Position numbers and translations under genes: made by a program | Notes under the pieces: model-generated | What the model was told of the DNA's origin: nothing | The model's input: only the letters and a program-made list of their open reading frames with translations | The model's database searches: none | Shown: piece after piece, positions 1 to 5,939 of the stretch | Numbering within the stretch: position 1 is the stretch's first letter | Layout of the letters: each line of letters starts with the position of its first letter | From: JAUVIB01 sp964424545 | GTDB taxonomy: Bacteria > Calditrichota > Calditrichia > Calditrichales > Calditrichaceae | Length of the DNA stretch: 7,318 nucleotides | NCBI GenBank assembly: GCA_964424545.1 | Contig: CAYRJN010000191.1 | Span: 1 to 7,318, forward strand | Direction: 5' to 3'

Positions 1-1201
1 CGCAGCCGTTATCGGCTATAATAATAACAGCCGTATTATCCGATTTTTTAACCGATAGGTTTACTTCTCCCTTAATGTCAGTATATTTCAAGGCGTTATC
101 AATTAAATTACAGAGCACTTGCCGCATACGATATGCATCAATTTTCACCATTATTATTTCAGTCGGCAAGTTCATAACAAATCGGATATCCTTATTTTTT
201 ACGGGAAGGGTTTGCGTTTGGCGGCACTCTTTAATCAATTCGTTCAAATTGCAGGTTTCAATATAAAGATGTAATTCTCCGGCATCGGCGCGGGAAAGCA
301 GTAAGAGGTCGTTTACCATTTTTTCCATCCATTGCAATTCCTGTAAACTGCTTTTAAGCGTATCTTTATACTCTTCCCGAGAGCGTAAGCGTCTTAAAGC
401 AACCTCAATTTCTCCCCTTATAGCCGTTATCGGTGTACGCAATTCATGCGAAGCGTCGGCGGTAAATTGACGAATATTTTCAACGCCTTTTTCGATACGG
501 TCAATCATATCGTTCAGCGTTTGTACAAGTTCGCCCAATTCGTCATCAGTATGCGGCTGCGGCAGACGGCGGTCAAGATGATATAAAGAAATATCCCTTG
601 CTGTGCGTGTGATATCACTTACGGGTTTTAAAGCTCTTCGAGTAAGATACCAGCCGCCGAATCCGGCAAAAAGAAGAATAAGGGGCGCCATAAGTAAAAG
701 CAAAGAGCGAATTTTTTGCAATATACGATCAATATAAATAATAGATTGACCGGTGCGGATATAATAAGAGCAGCTATCTTTTCCGCCGTGTGAAAAAACA
801 TTGACAGGCGTTTCATATAAATTATAAACTATACCGTTTGATTCCGCTAATTCCAATTGGTTGTCCGTAATTCCAATCGGCGGCGGCGTTTGTAAATGCA
901 GGGGAAAATTAGGCGAACGAAATACTCTTTGTAATTCGGAATTCCATACTTCAAAAAAAACGCCGCTTTCACTTAAATTTAATTCTTCCACGGCGCTTTT
1001 GAGATAACCCATATCGAGATGCTTGTTCTTCATACGAAAAACTTCGGAAATATTTTCCGCTTTCTCCGCCAGGGAAGCAAATTGTTCGGAGTAGAGCTGA
1101 CGAGAGGTAAAATAGTAGGAAAGATAACCGAAAATAAGCAAAGCAAGGAATAAAATAGAGCTGTACCACAAAACCAAACGCGTACTGAATTTAGATTTCA
1201 T
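1..1201 (-). CDS. Sensor histidine kinase, CusS-like architecture, C-terminus cut by window edge
   Basis: Membrane sensor kinase that should autophosphorylate on histidine and pass the phosphate to the regulator encoded just upstream. I translated 400 residues from the ATG at 1201; the frame is open to the window edge. In order: TM1 at about residues 8-30, a periplasmic loop of about 130 residues, TM2 at about 166-186, HAMP at about 187-238, HisKA with the H-box ASHELRTP (H252), the HATPase N-box NLIDNALKYT (N365, N369), and the start of the G1 box DNG at 397-399. The remaining ATP-binding lobe lies outside the window. The start overlaps the regulator's stop by 11 bases, and GGGGA at 1207-1211 gives a ribosome binding site 5 bases away. 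This implies translational coupling. The regulator-then-kinase order and the long loop resemble metal or envelope-stress systems such as CusRS, but no ligand can be read from the loop. The family call is secure; the stimulus is unknown. Confidence 0.93.
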   Translation of the reverse strand, partial: MKSKFSTRLVLWYSSILFLALLIFGYLSYYFTSRQLYSEQFASLAEKAENISEVFRMKNKHLDMGYLKSAVEELNLSESGVFFEVWNSELQRVFRSPNFPLHLQTPPPIGITDNQLELAESNGIVYNLYETPVNVFSHGGKDSCSYYIRTGQSIIYIDRILQKIRSLLLLMAPLILLFAGFGGWYLTRRALKPVSDITRTARDISLYHLDRRLPQPHTDDELGELVQTLNDMIDRIEKGVENIRQFTADASHELRTPITAIRGEIEVALRRLRSREEYKDTLKSSLQELQWMEKMVNDLLLLSRADAGELHLYIETCNLNELIKECRQTQTLPVKNKDIRFVMNLPTEIIMVKIDAYRMRQVLCNLIDNALKYTDIKGEVNLSVKKSDNTAVIIIADNGC

Positions 1202-1877
1202 GTGCATCCCCGGAATCTAATTTATAACCGAAACCACGTACCGTTTTTATCAACGGGCGGTCGAAGGGACGATCGATCTTATTGCGCAAATGATTTACAT
1301 AAACATCGACAACATTAGAATCCTGTCCGTCTTCATTATCCCAAACGGCCTCTTCTATGGTCAATCGGGAGAGAACATGATTGGGGTTTTGTAAAAAATA
1401 TTCAAGCAGACGAAATTCGATGGGAGAGAGAATAACATCCTTACCGCCGCGTTGGACGGTATGATTGCGGGTATTTAAAACCAAATCGACCGCTTTTAGG
1501 ATTTCCGATCGATAACCATTTTTACGCCGTACCAAGGCTTGCAGACGAGCCAGCAGTTCTTCAAAAGCAAAGGGTTTAATAAGATAGTCGTCGGCTCCGC
1601 TTTTCAAGCCCTTAACACGATCGGGAACGGTGTCGCGGGCGGTAAGCAGTAAAACGGGCGTGTCGGATCCTTCTCCGCGCATAATGCGCAAGACCTCCAA
1701 ACCGTCAATTCCGGGTAGCAATATGTCTAATGTAATTACATCAAACGAGGCGTTATTAAGGAAACGCAGGGCTTGTTCTCCGCTAAACGCAACCGATACA
1801 TCCCAGCCTTCTTCCTGTAAACCTTTTTTTAAAAATCCGGCTACCTTTTTTTGATCTTCAACCACCAATACTTTCAT
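1191..1877 (-). CDS. OmpR/PhoB-family response regulator
   Basis: DNA-binding response regulator, 228 residues, a normal full length for the family. The receiver domain covers residues 1-117, with acidic pocket E7/D8, phospho-acceptor D51 in the TLDILLPGIDG segment, T79 in LLTARD and K101 in LIKPF. A short linker leads to a winged-helix domain at about 128-222. This contains SPIEFRLLEYF, the recognition-helix segment VVDVYVNHLRNKID, and the C-terminal wing hairpin IKTVRGFGYKL. All key phosphotransfer residues are present. It is the first gene of an operon with the overlapping kinase. The ATG at 1877 is preceded only by a weak GAGCAAAG-like purine stretch, and a weak promoter-like site lies 30-60 bases upstream. 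Sequence style is close to CusR/CopR-type regulators, but target genes cannot be identified from the window and no copper-export gene is adjacent. Confidence 0.95.
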   Translation of the reverse strand: MKVLVVEDQKKVAGFLKKGLQEEGWDVSVAFSGEQALRFLNNASFDVITLDILLPGIDGLEVLRIMRGEGSDTPVLLLTARDTVPDRVKGLKSGADDYLIKPFAFEELLARLQALVRRKNGYRSEILKAVDLVLNTRNHTVQRGGKDVILSPIEFRLLEYFLQNPNHVLSRLTIEEAVWDNEDGQDSNVVDVYVNHLRNKIDRPFDRPLIKTVRGFGYKLDSGDAHEI

Positions 1878-1909
1878 CTTTGCTCGTTATAGGAATATTG
1901 TCTTTTATT

Positions 1910-1939
1910 AATATAAGAAAATGGGTGGGATTTTCGCAA
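1910..1939 (-). promoter_or_regulatory. Candidate sigma70-type promoter for the two-component operon
   Basis: Read on the minus strand: TTGCGA (1939-1934), an 18-base spacer, then TATATT (1915-1910). The -10 box lies about 33 bases upstream of the regulator's ATG. Both boxes are imperfect and the region is AT-rich, so this is only the best candidate in the 240-base spacer. No clear regulator-binding direct repeats were seen. Confidence 0.3.
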
Positions 1940-2069
1940 ACAAGATTGTAGATTAAAAAGGATTGCTATATTTCACGCGCGATGACAACAACGGCCGGTT
2001 CACATCGCTGTTAATATGATTATCAATTATCGACAGCAGCAATCAAATTAAAGGCTCTTTCACAAACCA

Positions 2070-2096
2070 TAAAAAACCCGGCCGGGGAACCGGGTT
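2070..2096 (-). terminator. Rho-independent terminator of the STAS gene
   Basis: The inverted repeat AACCCGG (2075-2081) / CCGGGTT (2090-2096) forms a 7-bp GC-rich stem with an 8-base loop. On the minus strand it is followed by a run of T (2076-2071). It begins 24 bases after the STAS stop codon. The plus-strand side has no T run, so it acts only on leftward transcription and separates this gene from the two-component operon. Confidence 0.85.
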
Positions 2097-2120
2097 AAAA
2101 TAATGTTACGAAGTGGATTA

Positions 2121-2462
2121 TTATTCGGAAAAGCTGGAAAGAGCACGGTCGACTGTTTCGTATGTTTCAAATACTTTGATGAGTTGAGTGATAACCAATA
2201 GGCTTTCAACTTTTTCAGTAGCGCGGGCGATAACCATTCGTCCTCCGGCATTTTTTAAGGTTGTCATGGCGGCCATAAGAACGCCAAGCCCTGAGCTGTT
2301 CATCCAGCGCACTTCTCCGAGATCCACTACAACGTTTTTGATGCCATCTTCAATTAATCCACGAACATGATCGTGAAATGCGACTGTCTCAGGCCCCCCC
2401 ATCATTTTTCCGCTTAAAGACAATACGGCAACATGATCTTCTATTTTTTCTTTGATTTTCAT
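2121..2462 (-). CDS. STAS-domain protein, anti-sigma factor antagonist-like
   Basis: Small cytosolic STAS-domain protein, 113 residues, the usual length of SpoIIAA/RsbV-type antagonists. In a partner-switching pathway such a protein, when unphosphorylated, binds a kinase/anti-sigma factor and releases its target. Visible features: beta strands VAVLSLSGKM (11-20) and NVVVDLGEV (43-51), the phosphorylation loop WMNSSGLGVLM (53-63), then helix and strand ending GGRMVIAR (73-80). S56 aligns with the phosphorylated serine of SpoIIAA. The usual Asp before it is Asn here (N55). An AGGAG ribosome binding site at 2469-2473 sits 6 bases before the ATG. The gene has its own promoter and terminator and no kinase (RsbW-like) or phosphatase gene beside it, so its partner must be encoded elsewhere. 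The domain is certain; a sigma-factor role, rather than some other STAS role, is inference. Confidence 0.9.
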   Translation of the reverse strand: MKIKEKIEDHVAVLSLSGKMMGGPETVAFHDHVRGLIEDGIKNVVVDLGEVRWMNSSGLGVLMAAMTTLKNAGGRMVIARATEKVESLLVITQLIKVFETYETVDRALSSFSE

Positions 2463-2510
2463 AAAACACTCCTCTCGACTGACTAAAATATTTTATTCGT
2501 TATTCCATAA

Positions 2511-2538
2511 CTTATAATAAAATAAATAATTAGTCAAC
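2511..2538 (-). promoter_or_regulatory. Sigma70-type promoter of the STAS gene
   Basis: On the minus strand: TTGACT (2538-2533), a 16-base spacer, TATAAG (2516-2511). The predicted start is near 2504, giving a leader of about 40 bases with an AGGAG ribosome binding site. It lies in the 134-base gap after the S9 peptidase stop. No terminator hairpin is visible there, so some read-through from the peptidase gene is also possible. Confidence 0.5.
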
Positions 2539-2596
2539 ATTAAATAGCGATTTTTTCCCATTTAAATTTCGTACTTATTGTGCTTATCCCGTAATA

Positions 2597-4648
2597 CTAA
2601 TTCTGCGGTAGATTTAAACCATATTTATCGCTTATATCTAACGGCGGCAGGTTTCCGTCCAGAGGTTTAGCGCTTTCAACATACCAATCGTACCATGCAA
2701 TAGTGCGGTATAAAACGTCAATCCTGCCGGGCTGCATACGGTTGCCGTGTCCTTCGCCCGGATATTGCACAAGACGAACGGCGGGATGCCCGTTAAATTT
2801 CAGGCGTCGGTAAAGTTCCATGCTTTGCGAAGGATGAACGCGCGTATCGGCCGCCCCTCCGAAAATTAAAATAGCCGTTTTGCTTTGATGGGCATAGTAA
2901 ATCGGGCTGCGTTCCAATGACTGCCTCCAGCTCTCTTCTAATTTTTTACCGGCATGAACGTATAGCTCTTCGTAAGGAATATCGGTTGTTCCTTTTTTGC
3001 TGAGCAAATCGCTGATACCCACAAACATACAGGTTGCCTTGACCAAATCGGTATAATACGTGGCAAACCAGGCCGCCGCATAACCGCCGTATGAGCCTCC
3101 GCCGAGCCCCACGCGTGTAGCGTCGGCGATGCCTTCCTTAATTAAATAATTAATACCGTCCTTGATGTCGGAAAACTCTTTTCCCGCAGGGTCGCCGTAC
3201 GCTTTCAGAGCAAAATCAACGCCGTAACCCGTACTGGCGCGATAGTTCGGATAAAAAACAACATATCCTTTACTCGCCATGATTTGACCCGGAGTGGAGT
3301 ATCGGGTAAGCCATCCGTTGGTATAATGAGACTCCGGTCCGCCGTGTACAAAAACAAGCAATGGGTATTTTTCACCTTTTTTATAGCCTACGGGATAGAT
3401 CAACAATCCTTCTATGACCAGCCCGTCTTCAGCTTTATAAGTGAACGAGCGTTGCTCGCCAAGCTCAACGTTGTTCAGCCATGGGTTGGAATCGGTCAAC
3501 CGCTTAACGTGTTTACTCGGTTTCCAACTGTAAAGTTCATACGGATGTTGCGGTGACTGTCCGAGAAATACAAAACGATCGAAATTTTTTGTATAATTCG
3601 GGGCGCTAAAAACGATACCTTCTTTTTGGCCGCTTAAAAGCAGTTTTCGCTTATCCCCGTTTATTTTAACCGTATATAGATTTACGTTAACTCCTTCATC
3701 CGCTTTATAAATAAGGGTATAATTGTTTTTCCAGTTAACCCAAGTGATATGTCCTTTAAATTGGGGGGGAGTAAGATTTATTATATTACTGCCGTCCATA
3801 TCCATAACAAAAACCTGACTGACCGCATGATCTTTGCGTTCTCGCGCCGCACTGTAAGCAATGTGCCTGCCGTCGGGACTGATTTTGTAATTACCGAGTT
3901 TCCCCTCATTAGCGCTTATTTTTTTCAAAGCCTTTGTTTCTGGATTTAGCAGATATATTTCCTGGAACATATAACGATAGTCTACTAAATTTTTATCCGA
4001 CGCCGCTAAAGCGATTGTCTTACCATCTTGCGAATAGTTAAAAGACCATACCGTGATTTTATCGGTCAATTTTTTTGTTTTTTTGGTTTCGGCATTATAG
4101 ACATAAAGATTGATCGGCTTTAGGTTCTCTTCATAAAAAATGAAACCGTACCCTTTTTCTCTTAGCGCTTTCTCGCGTTTAGTAGACGGTTCTTTGGCGC
4201 TATAAGCTAAAGTTTTGCCGTCCGGATTCCATTGATAAGCAATTATACCGTTAGGAGAAAAAGTGAGCTGATATGCTTCTCCGCCGTCAAGCGGAATAGC
4301 CCAAACCTGTGTTTTTTTATTGTTTCGCCTACGCGTTTTAAAGGTAATTACCGAACCGTCCGGTTTCCACGAAACGGATGATATCATCACTTTCCCGATA
4401 ATAAAGGGTTTGTGTTTATTGTTTTTAATATCATATACATACAATTCATTATAGGCTACGCCCGGTTTTTCCGTTGCCTTGCGCGGTACATGACGGGTAT
4501 ACGCGATATAATTACCGTCCGGACTTAACGCGGCGCCGCTTACATATTGTAGCGATAACAGATCTTTGGGCGTCATCGCAATTGCCGATGAACCTTTGAA
4601 AGCAAAAAATGTAAAAACAAAAATGGATAAAAATACAATTGATTTCAT
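2597..4648 (-). CDS. Secreted S9 family (prolyl oligopeptidase-like) serine peptidase
   Basis: Serine peptidase of 683 residues, probably a periplasmic or exported di-/oligopeptidase or acylaminoacyl-peptidase type. An N-terminal signal peptide (about residues 1-24, cleavage likely after SSAIA) is followed by a beta-propeller at about 30-390 with repeated PD40-like units (LSPDGNYIAY, WKPDGSVITF, WNPDGKTLAYS, ISPDGRHIAYS). The C-terminal alpha/beta hydrolase domain (about 400-660) carries HGGPES (435-440, oxyanion region), nucleophile elbow GGGSYGG with S519, D601 in GGAADTRVHPSQS, and H634 in GEGHGNR. The Ser-Asp-His triad is complete, so the enzyme should be active. The start is supported by AAGGA at 4655-4659, 6 bases before the ATG, and by the signal peptide. 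The gene stands alone on its own promoter. The family is certain; substrate specificity (dipeptidyl-, acylaminoacyl- or prolyl-) cannot be told from these motifs. Confidence 0.95.
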   Translation of the reverse strand: MKSIVFLSIFVFTFFAFKGSSAIAMTPKDLLSLQYVSGAALSPDGNYIAYTRHVPRKATEKPGVAYNELYVYDIKNNKHKPFIIGKVMISSVSWKPDGSVITFKTRRRNNKKTQVWAIPLDGGEAYQLTFSPNGIIAYQWNPDGKTLAYSAKEPSTKREKALREKGYGFIFYEENLKPINLYVYNAETKKTKKLTDKITVWSFNYSQDGKTIALAASDKNLVDYRYMFQEIYLLNPETKALKKISANEGKLGNYKISPDGRHIAYSAARERKDHAVSQVFVMDMDGSNIINLTPPQFKGHITWVNWKNNYTLIYKADEGVNVNLYTVKINGDKRKLLLSGQKEGIVFSAPNYTKNFDRFVFLGQSPQHPYELYSWKPSKHVKRLTDSNPWLNNVELGEQRSFTYKAEDGLVIEGLLIYPVGYKKGEKYPLLVFVHGGPESHYTNGWLTRYSTPGQIMASKGYVVFYPNYRASTGYGVDFALKAYGDPAGKEFSDIKDGINYLIKEGIADATRVGLGGGSYGGYAAAWFATYYTDLVKATCMFVGISDLLSKKGTTDIPYEELYVHAGKKLEESWRQSLERSPIYYAHQSKTAILIFGGAADTRVHPSQSMELYRRLKFNGHPAVRLVQYPGEGHGNRMQPGRIDVLYRTIAWYDWYVESAKPLDGNLPPLDISDKYGLNLPQN

Positions 4649-4661
4649 AAGCTATCCTTAA

Positions 4662-4690
4662 ATTATATTTTAAATGTCATAATCTGACAA
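4662..4690 (-). promoter_or_regulatory. Proximal promoter-like site with TGTCA inverted repeat, upstream of S9 peptidase
   Basis: On the minus strand: TTGTCA (4690-4685), a 17-base spacer, TATAAT (4667-4662). The boxes are very good, but transcription would start at about 4655, at the end of the AAGGA ribosome binding site, leaving an almost leaderless mRNA. The -35 box overlaps an inverted repeat, TGTCA (4675-4679) / TGACA (4685-4689), with a 5-base spacer. That repeat could instead be an operator acting on the distal promoter. Function is inferred. Confidence 0.4.
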
Positions 4691-4745
4691 GTAAAAAATA
4701 TATTTATTTATCCCTTCTCTTTCAAAAAGTTTAGTCGCGTTATTA

Positions 4746-4773
4746 ACTATATCGGAAGTTAATTTATTGTCAA
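4746..4773 (-). promoter_or_regulatory. Distal sigma70-type promoter of the S9 peptidase gene
   Basis: On the minus strand: a perfect TTGACA -35 box (4773-4768), a 16-base spacer, TATAGT -10 box (4751-4746). The predicted start is near 4739, giving a leader of about 90 bases that keeps the AAGGA ribosome binding site intact. This makes it the more likely main promoter. Confidence 0.6.
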
Positions 4774-5168
4774 CGTGTATGGAATATAAAATAAAAACGG
4801 GGATTATGAAAATAAATAAAAGGCGTTATATGAGTGAAAAAAGCCTTTTGAGTTAATCGGAATATTGCAGTACTATTTTCGTCCCATTCTTTAAATGGTT
4901 AAAAGCGGGCAATGTAGTATTCGAATGAATTACAGGCCCCGGTCGGAGAAGGGATAGCCAAATACGCTTAAGCTAATCGCACGAATTTCCGTTAATCTAT
5001 TTAAGAACATAGCTTCGCAAATTGGTTAATAAAGACCATAGTGATCGTGATGAATATGTCATTCACCGATAGACCGTTGCAGTAAATGGCAAGATTGAGA
5101 TTACCATCCCCCCCTCTATACGAGATCGAGAAAGACGGGTTGCGAGGAAATAAACGTCAATGTTTGTC

Positions 5169-5188
5169 ATTCCTTCGAAAGAAGGAAT
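5169..5188. repeat. Short perfect hairpin, REP/MITE-like
   Basis: ATTCCTTC (5169-5176) and GAAGGAAT (5181-5188) form a perfect 8-bp stem closed by a GAAA tetraloop, flanked by TGTC on the left and CTAAAAT on the right. It has the general layout of the common bacterial dispersed palindrome TGTCATTCC...GGAATCTA. It is not followed by a T run on either strand, so it is not a standard terminator. Only one copy is in the window. Confidence 0.55.
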
Positions 5189-5423
5189 CTAAAATTGTGC
5201 GCATATAAAAAACATTCTAATAATAATATTGAAAATGTCCGAAAAATTTTGCTTTTTGAGATTCCTATACAATTAGACATTCTCCTTGTTTATTGGACTT
5301 AAGTTTCATCACCAATTTTATGGCTCGCTTCCAGAATCAAACCGTTTTGCAAAAACTAAAATCCAATGACCTACCCTCCAAATGTTTATAAATATATTCC
5401 TTATGTTACAAAAACGAGTAAAA

Positions 5424-5443
5424 TCTGTCCCTATTCTGTCCCT
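5424..5443. repeat. Tandem TCTGTCCCT direct repeat
   Basis: TCTGTCCCT occurs at 5424-5432 and again at 5435-5443, an 11-base period, just beyond the tRNA-Val terminator. From memory, TCTGTCCC-type motifs often flank REP-associated (Y1/RAYT) transposase genes and other small mobile elements. No transposase is present here, so this may be a relic end. The repeat itself is seen directly; its origin is inference. Confidence 0.5.
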
Positions 5444-5451
5444 CACGCTAA

Positions 5452-5485
5452 AACAAAAAAAGCGTTTGAAAAAATCAAACGCTTT
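5452..5485 (-). terminator. Rho-independent terminator of the DUF3098-like/tRNA-Val unit
   Basis: A perfect 11-bp inverted repeat, AAAGCGTTTGA (5459-5469) / TCAAACGCTTT (5475-5485), with a 5-base loop. On the minus strand it is followed by a T-rich tail (TTTTTTTGTTTT, partly shared with the stem). It begins 3 bases after the tRNA discriminator base, so it ends the tRNA transcript. The plus-strand side lacks a T run. Confidence 0.93.
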
Positions 5486-5488
5486 GTG

Positions 5489-5563
5489 TGGGCGATATAG
5501 GATTCGAACCTATGACCCCCTGCTTGTAAGGCAGGTGCTCTAAACCAGCTGAGCTAATCGCCC
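5489..5563 (-). tRNA. tRNA-Val (anticodon TAC)
   Basis: A complete 75-base cloverleaf. Acceptor stem GGGCGAT (5563-5557) pairs with ATCGCCC (5496-5490), and the D stem GCTC pairs with GAGC. The anticodon stem CCTGC/GCAGG encloses the loop CTTACAA, giving anticodon TAC (valine, GTA/GTG). T stem ATAGG/CCTAT encloses the TTCGAAT loop, and the discriminator is A. The 3' CCA is not encoded (the DNA continues CACA), so a CCA-adding enzyme is needed. It lies 19 bases after the DUF3098-like stop codon on the same strand and directly before the terminator. It is therefore probably cut out of a shared mRNA-tRNA precursor, although a separate weak promoter inside the upstream gene cannot be excluded. 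Confidence 0.98.
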
Positions 5564-5582
5564 GAAAAAATAACTGTGCCGA

Positions 5583-5819
5583 TTATTTCTTAGATTCCGG
5601 CGTATCCTTCATTAAAATAGCGGCTGGGAAAACAACCAAATAGGCAAATACAAGAATGATCGGGGCGAGCGTAATGGTAAGGAAACCGTAAACCGGCGGT
5701 TGAGCCATTAAAATATAACCGAGAATTAGTAATATAATACCGCCTATAAACAGATAGATGTTCTTCTTCCCAACTGTAATTGCCTGAAACACTTCTTCAT
5801 TTTGTATTTTCTTTGCCAT
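5583..5819 (-). CDS. Small two-helix membrane protein, DUF3098-like
   Basis: A 78-residue inner-membrane protein of unknown function. The N-terminus is polar and charged; TM1 is at about residues 20-39 (IYLFIGGIILLILGYILMA), followed by a short loop with PPVYG. TM2 is at about 47-70, containing the LAP motif TLAPIILVFAY, and the tail is charged (KDTPESKK). The opening GKKN segment, LILGYILM and TLAPI match my recollection of DUF3098 proteins of Bacteroidota in length and topology; this is a pattern match, not a search. The ATG has no ribosome binding site of its own: it immediately follows the TAG of a 20-codon upstream ORF in the same frame, so translation probably depends on reinitiation from that ORF. 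tRNA-Val and a terminator follow directly. The gene is very likely real (coherent membrane topology, intact transcription unit); its role is unknown. Confidence 0.8.
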   Translation of the reverse strand: MAKKIQNEEVFQAITVGKKNIYLFIGGIILLILGYILMAQPPVYGFLTITLAPIILVFAYLVVFPAAILMKDTPESKK

Positions 5820-5882
5820 CTATTTTATCAGATACTTTATTTTAGATTTCATTTTAATTTTAATTTTCAAATTGCCATTCAT
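5820..5882 (-). CDS. 20-codon lysine-rich leader ORF upstream of the DUF3098-like gene
   Basis: Twenty codons ending in TAG (5822-5820), with the next gene's ATG starting at the very next base and in the same frame. It owns the best ribosome binding site in the window, GGAGGTGG at 5892-5885, with GGAGG 5 bases from the ATG. The peptide is strongly basic: seven lysines, with lysine at every second position from residue 6 to 16 alternating with Ile, Met or Ser (KIKIKMKSKIK). It has no valine codon, so it is not an obvious valine attenuator. It could be a translated leader that couples or meters expression of the membrane protein, a real micropeptide, or an N-terminal extension cut off by an amber stop. 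The low-complexity A/T-rich sequence could also make the peptide incidental, with only the ribosome binding site and coupling mattering. Confidence 0.5.
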   Translation of the reverse strand: MNGNLKIKIKMKSKIKYLIK

Positions 5883-5884
5883 AT

Positions 5885-5892
5885 CCACCTCC
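5885..5892 (-). promoter_or_regulatory. Strong Shine-Dalgarno site serving the leader ORF
   Basis: GGAGGTGG on the minus strand, 63 bases upstream of the DUF3098-like ATG but correctly spaced only for the 20-codon leader ORF. The main gene has no such site at its own start, so this site decides which ORF ribosomes enter. Confidence 0.75.
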
Positions 5893-5939
5893 GTGATTAA
5901 CAAACAGAAGCAATATGAACTTTCCCAATCGGGAGAGCA

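Larger units (their letters stand above)
4774..5451. other. Gene-free intergenic region, possibly decayed sequence
   Basis: About 680 bases lie between the peptidase promoter and the tRNA-Val terminator with no supportable gene on either strand: reading frames are short, lack ribosome binding sites and are broken by stops. It holds a perfect 8-bp hairpin at 5169-5188 and a tandem CTGTCCCT motif at 5424-5443, both listed separately. A weak inverted repeat AAAAGGC (4818-4824) / GCCTTTT (4843-4849) has an 18-base loop. Composition around 4930-5160 is less AT-rich than the flanks, as expected of former coding or inserted DNA, but no family is recognisable. Confidence 0.6.

Noticed and set aside
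969..1169. 66-codon minus-strand open frame inside the kinase region
   Set aside because: It is out of frame with the kinase, which reads openly from 1201 to the window edge with HAMP, H-box and N-box motifs.
2597..4648. Reading the S9 peptidase as an inactive homologue
   Set aside because: Ser519, Asp601 and His634 are all present in normal motifs, with signal peptide and full length intact.
4818..4849. AAAAGGC / GCCTTTT inverted repeat as a terminator
   Set aside because: The stem is 7 bp with an 18-base loop and no following T run, and no gene ends next to it.
5073..5153. 26-codon plus-strand fragment loosely like a Mutator-type transposase segment
   Set aside because: It is bounded by stops on both sides, has no start codon, and the resemblance is only a few residues; too weak to call a pseudogene.
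5318..5350. Possible tRNA fragment (TTTGATT T-loop-like sequence followed by AAGCGAGCCA on the minus strand)
   Set aside because: The flanking bases AACGG and CTGGA cannot pair as a T stem, and no acceptor, D or anticodon arm is found upstream.
5318..5446. 42-residue minus-strand frame from a GTG at 5446
   Set aside because: The GTG sits in the T-rich tail of the tRNA terminator without a ribosome binding site, and the translation resembles no family I know.
5489..5563. tRNA-Val as the core of a phage or island attachment site
   Set aside because: No integrase gene and no second copy of the tRNA 3' end occur in the window; only the small TCTGTCCCT repeat lies nearby.
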